Shown: piece by piece, positions 59,570 through 64,000 of the stretch
Numbering within the stretch: the first letter of the stretch is position 1
Layout of the letters: the number at the start of each line of letters is the position of its first letter
Assembly: GCF_022539665.2 (NCBI RefSeq)
Contig: NC_081337.1
Location: 4,688,679-4,752,678, forward strand
Reading direction: 5' to 3'
Length of the DNA stretch: 64,000 bases
DNA from: Daphnia carinata
Lineage: Eukaryota; Arthropoda; Branchiopoda; Diplostraca; Daphniidae
Notes under the pieces: generated by a model
The model's input: the letters and a program-made list of their open reading frames with translations, nothing else
Database searches by the model: none
What the model was told of the DNA's origin: nothing
Program-made: the position numbers and the translations under genes

Positions 59570-61913
59570 AAATGGACTTGGGAAACGTGCGCTGTTCGAC
59601 CCTCATCAAGTTTGGTATTTATATAGCAAGAGCCTTATCTTTGGTTGGGCCTACACAGACAAGAAAAAAATGCTCACCCGTTGCTGCGGAACGACACGTA
59701 TTATGGAGGGGGAGGGAGGAGGTATTTCTCGTCTTTCGATATTTTTTGTTTAGTCATATTGCTTGTTGTAGGGCCTTGGCAATAAACGTGGCGACATGAC
59801 ACCACCCACTTTGTTCAATAGACATATTGCTTATTTATTCTTTGTCTCTGTCTGGAAATTTTTATGGGTAAAACCGAATCGAGACAGGGCGCTGATAGTG
59901 ACTCAGACATCAGCTCTAGTTTTACCTACTGGACGTGCTCGTTTTTCGTTTGTTTTCATTTGTTGGTGCTGTCAAAAATAGTTATGGTTAATGCGATCTG
60001 TAGGGAGATGAGAGATAATCGCAGGATACCAACTCGAATTAGAAAGGGCGTTTTTTTTTTGGGGCCACTCTCTCCAAGGCCAAAAACGTATTACGGATAA
60101 TACGATGCGACCACCATCCACGCGTAATACGCACGTACGCGTCCTAATGTCCTTGTTGTTACAATCGAAAAAATGAAAATCGTCCTCCACCCTTCTGCCA
60201 GGTCCTAAAATTCCCTTGGCTAGGAAGCAAAAGTAATCCATTAAGTAGCTTTTTGTTACCTTCTCGTAGTTATGATTTCCTCGACCTTTCTCCATCCACG
60301 AAAGACTTACGAAAAGCACTAGGAATTGGCCTTTCTCTTCAATGCCTCATTGCGCAACAACGTCCCCTAAACGACACCGAAATATATTTACACCAAACTG
60401 TTAAAGCAATACACAAAATATACTCGTTCACCTTCGTACGAGAAGAGACCAATTAAAAACCAGTTTTCGATATAACAAGAAATGCTAATTCCAGGAGCTC
60501 ATGTTGACATCTATTTGAAAAAAAAAAAGAAGAAGATGGAACATGTAAAACAAAAAGGAACAATAAAAAAAAGGCAAATGCTAGAAGGTTCTTTGAAACC
60601 ACCCTTCACTGTAACTCGAAGGTTGGTAAAGATTTGAATCTAGTTAACCCATTGGCTAAAACCCACCCGTTCTATAAAAAAGGAAAGAAAAAAGGGAGGC
60701 ACATTTTTCCGTATGCCCAGGGATGAGATGGTCAGGTATACCAATGCGCCTCTAGCCTCTCCCAGATCCATCCAGCCTATTGGTTCTTCACCCTCTAAGG
60801 GAATACTCGCTACACCTACAAATATTTTAGGCTTTCCGATATCGTCTGAGAACCATCCAGAGGTTTTCTATTCATCCACAGTCCATTGCCAGACGACTGC
60901 CTTCTTTTTGTGAGCGCAAAACGTACTTCAAAAAAAAAAAAAACGTTTGAACGGGCCTTCGTGCAAATCACGTGTCCTACATAATCCGGATATCACGTAA
61001 TAGCTTCTAGCTAAGGTAAGTTTGGCTTACTGCCGGTCTACCACATTTCAAGTAACCTGCGGTAAGGGCGTGAGTTCAATCCTTTTATGCACCCGTTCTC
61101 AAGGATCTAATTTAACCGCATCTGCTTAGCACCAGTTCCTCAATTTAGCCAGCCCTCCTCTATCTAGTTTCCTACTTCAATGTCCTTCTCTATAAGCAAC
61201 AGATTCCCCAACTAGTTTATAAATTGAGCAGAGACAATGGAAATGCAGCGTGTTGCTAACGAGAAACCGCGCGTCTAACACTGTTGTTGCTGGCCTTTAG
61301 TAGTGACACAGATCCTCCATAAAAGGTGTGTTCAATCCCTATTCCACCCTACATTGTCTTCCATTTTAAGGTGATCCTGTTGCCATGTGCTTCTCTAGTT
61401 AGCAACAGGTTGCAATTCAATCGAAATTGAATGCCAATTAGATTTCAAGTCATGACGTGTGTGTCAGATAACCTCAATTACAATCGCAGTTTTTCTTTCT
61501 TTTCGTTCGTTGTGTCGCAACTAAGCGTGCCGATCTCCCCTTGTGTTTTGATTTCCGTCAGGGGTTCTTGACAGAATGACCCACTCTCACCCCGACGTTC
61601 AGTTATATTTACAATCCGACGTAGATACGAGCTTACGCGATAGCACATAAGTAGTGCCAAGGGCGCAACGCAGACAATCTCTGAATCTGACGAGAGACTC
61701 TGGAAGTTTTCCCGATCTTAAATATTGACTTTCGTGTCTTAATCAGGCCCAGATTACTCTCGATAACAACTATACAGGCCCGTGGCTAGCATAGGGTCGC
61801 AGCGTTCGAATTGACGTAGAAGGGTCATTGAGTGCGAGTCAGCAATGTTTTTTCTTAAGACATAAAAATTTTTAAAAAATGTTAACTTACCCCAATTTTA
61901 GGATTAGTCCGTC
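59570..61913. other. 2.3 kb intergenic between UGT and SLC13
   Basis: Mostly without recognisable features. It has a possible orphan exon at 60640-60867 (minus). B-box-like strings GAGTTCAATCC (about 61070) and TGTTCAATCCC (about 61330) occur in similar contexts, hinting at decayed SINEs. An acceptor (TTTTAG) just before 61902 suggests a 5' UTR intron of SLC13. Confidence 0.45.
60640..60867 (-). other. orphan exon-like frame, C2-domain-like wording
   Basis: On the minus strand after an ATAG acceptor (60868-60869) there is a 75-codon open frame. It includes GKPKIFVGVASIPLEG, EEPIGWMDLGEARGALVYLT. The pattern 'V-G-x-A-S-I-P-L ... W-x-x-L ... G-x-L-x-L-x-I' resembles the end of a C2 domain. No partner exons were found, so it may be a gene relic or chance. 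Confidence 0.2.
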
Positions 61914-64000
61914 ATGGGTAGCTGCAAGAAGTTCTTTGAGTCTCACATACGTCAGTACTTGAAGACTATTGTTGTCGTATTATTTCCACTTCTCCTCCTA
62001 CCGTTGGCCTTCCATGGAGCGGTAAGCATCTTTTGCATACCTACGAAAAGATTTTTCATAACAGAATTCTATTAATTGACAGGAAGCACGAGCTGGTTAT
62101 TGTGTCCTACTGATGACCATTTACTGGCTCACATCAGCGCTGCCTGTGGCAGTTACTAGTCTTTTACCTATTGTTCTCTTCCCATTGCTGGACATCTTGA
62201 GCACATCTGAAGTTTGCGCTCTCTATATTAAGGAGTCCAATATTGTTTTCTTCGGCGGCGTAGTGTTGGCACTAGGCGTCGAACGATCCAATCTGCACAG
62301 AAGAATAGCCTTGCGAGTCATCCTTACATTTGGCACGAATCCACGATGGTACAAGCCATTACTAGAAAGCCTTTTGTACCTGCGGGCGTTAACTTTAGGA
62401 ATCTCTAAAACAGGTTGATGTTGGGCTTCATGATTGTCAGCATGCTGCTGTCTCTATGGATATCCAATTCTGGAGTGACGGCAATGCTGATTCCCATCGT
62501 GGACGCCGTAGTCGATGAGCTGTTTCAAGTAAGGATTGTATTCTCAAACCGTCTATGACATTGACTAGAAACTATATCCATTTGTATGCTTACCAATTTA
62601 AGGATTCCAAGGATGTCGAGTTGGGAATGAACTACATGACGTCACATTCCGGCCATTCACCTGTCGCTGTCGTACACGAGAAGGAATTGCCCTCGGAGAG
62701 GAGGTGATTTTTCTTTCTTTTTCAATTAAAGTCGCACATAATACGAATTTTGGTTATGTAGCAATGGTCTCAATAGCATCAAGCGGCGGATGAAGGTTCC
62801 ATTTTTCATATCCATCAGTTACGCTGCAAGCATTGGCGGAACAGGAACACTGATTGGCTCGGGGGCACCTCTAGCTCTCAAAGGAATTCTAGAAGAGTAA
62901 GACCAATAAAATTTTGACAGCACAAACAAAAAAAAAAAGGAACGTGCCATAATAGTAATGAATTACCACAGGTTATACGGGTCTGAAACCGGATTGAGTT
63001 TTGCCACTTGGATGGCCATTGGCGTACCTGTCGCATTCTTCACCACCTTCTTCGCCTGGCTCTGGCTTCAGCTTCTCTTTATGGAGAATTTCAAGTAAGT
63101 CAATCCATGAAAAACCTGCTTAGCAGAATATTGAATTAAAGGCGTTTCAACTTGTGCTCAGGTCAAGTCAAAACGAGGACAGTGGCATGCGGAACAAAAC
63201 TGAAATCAAATCCTCCATTAGAAATCAATACAGAGAGCTCGGACCCATAACCTTCTACGAGAAATCAATCATGTTTCTTTTCGGGCTGCTAATCATATTG
63301 TGGGTCTCGAAGGATCCTCAGTTTATGCCCGGTTGGGAAGACCTGTTCCCGATTGAGTAAGTCCACTCTGCAATCTCTTTTCTTTTTACACGTAAGTAAC
63401 GAACAATGGCACATGTTTGTACAGGCATAAGATTGGAGACGCCACAGTAGCCATTGCTATTGTTCTTCTCGCCTTCGTACTTCCATCTAAACCAAATTTT
63501 TGGTGTTTCACTCGTCCTGGCAAAGGTGAATATAATGTCATTCTATACTTTAGCTAATTGCCATCAAGACATTACCGGCCTGTTGTAACTATCTAGAACC
63601 AAACTCGAGTCCAGCTTTACTCGAATGGAGTTACGTTCAGCAAAGATTTCCATGGAGTGTTCTTCTTCTGTTGGGTGGAGGCTACGCAATCAGCGACGCT
63701 TCTAAAGTCTCTGGATTGTCTATTTTGCTTGCTCATCGTCTATCTGCTTTAGCTGCCTTGCCTTCTTTTGCTGTCATGTTTCTCCTATGTCTACTCGCTT
63801 CAGCCATGACCGAAATAGCCTCGAACGCAGCCGTAGCCTCCATCTTGCTTCCCATCGTGGCACAAATTGTACGAACTTTGCTCACACTTATACGAAGCAC
63901 ATATATAACTATAACAATTATTTCTCTTACAAGGGTGAGGTGACCAATATGAACCCACTTTACCTGATGATTCCAGTCACTATCAGTTGCTGTCACACAT
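61914..64000 (+). CDS. SLC13-family sodium-coupled carboxylate/sulfate transporter (INDY-like), 5' part
   Basis: Divalent-anion:Na+ symporter of the plasma membrane. Ten exons visible: 61914-62021, 62083-62348, 62414-62528, 62603-62703, 62762-62896, 62972-63094, 63162-63356, 63425-63525, 63597-63868, 63934 to the window end. The gene continues to the right. Family marks: N-terminal helices (TIVVVLFPLLLLPLAFHG), NLHRRIALRVIL, first Na+/substrate motif SLWISNSGVTAMLIPI (SNS in place of the common SNT), YAASIGGTGTLIGSGAPLAL, and the second motif MTEIASNAAVASILLPI (SNA). NPLYLMIPVTIS begins the last helices. Citrate-type versus sulfate-type selectivity is not decided here. Start ATG 61914 is preceded by a splice acceptor, implying a non-coding first exon. 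Confidence 0.9.

Overview
The window looks like a gene-dense arthropod genome, most probably a branchiopod crustacean such as Daphnia. The genes are multi-exon, with mostly 55-80 bp GT-AG introns and short intergenic gaps. The families are animal ones: nicotinic receptor, an ecdysone-receptor-like nuclear receptor, GIGYF, NOSTRIN, Rab18 and UGT. No bacterial-style operons or CRISPR arrays were seen. Exon models were built by hand. For the complete genes the summed exon lengths are multiples of three (SLC12 3417 nt, GIGYF 4302 nt, FGGY 1632 nt, OSGEPL1 1302 nt), which supports the boundaries.

Layout, left to right. 1-3.1 kb: 3' part of CEBPZ/Noc1 (+). 5.5-11.5 kb: nicotinic acetylcholine receptor alpha subunit (+) with an unusual Gln/Pro-rich cytoplasmic loop. 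12.4-18.4 kb: a repeat island. It holds an 886 bp fold-back element and a ~5 kb palindromic element that share terminal sequence. The large element carries two inverted copies of a small spliced gene around a loop with three tRNA-like sequences. 18.7-19.6 kb: a small two-finger C2H2 gene (+). 19.6-24.7 kb: mostly without recognisable genes. 24.7-29.6 kb: Na-(K)-Cl cotransporter SLC12 (+). 30.3-31.7 kb: EcR-like nuclear receptor (+). 32.4-34.3 kb: mitochondrial tRNA t6A enzyme OSGEPL1/Qri7 (+), convergent with FGGY carbohydrate kinase (-, 34.4-36.7 kb). 37.2-38.0 kb: kinetochore SPC25-like (+), divergent from FGGY. 38.2-46.1 kb: NOSTRIN (-) with a ~510-residue N-terminal extension and an apparent one-base frameshift. 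48.1-49.0 kb: Hsp90 co-chaperone p23 (-). 50.3-55.3 kb: GIGYF (-). 56.0-56.9 kb: Rab18 (+), divergent from GIGYF. 57.8-59.6 kb: UDP-glycosyltransferase (-). 61.9-64 kb: SLC13 sodium/dicarboxylate-type transporter (+), cut by the window end.

The genes do not form one pathway; they are an ordinary chromosomal mix. The most unusual material is the 12.4-18.4 kb repeat island. Its two elements share the end sequence TATGGCAATCCGTTTTAC, and the small one is flanked by a candidate 6 bp target-site duplication. Together they suggest an uncharacterised DNA-transposon or fold-back family that has captured or carries a gene.
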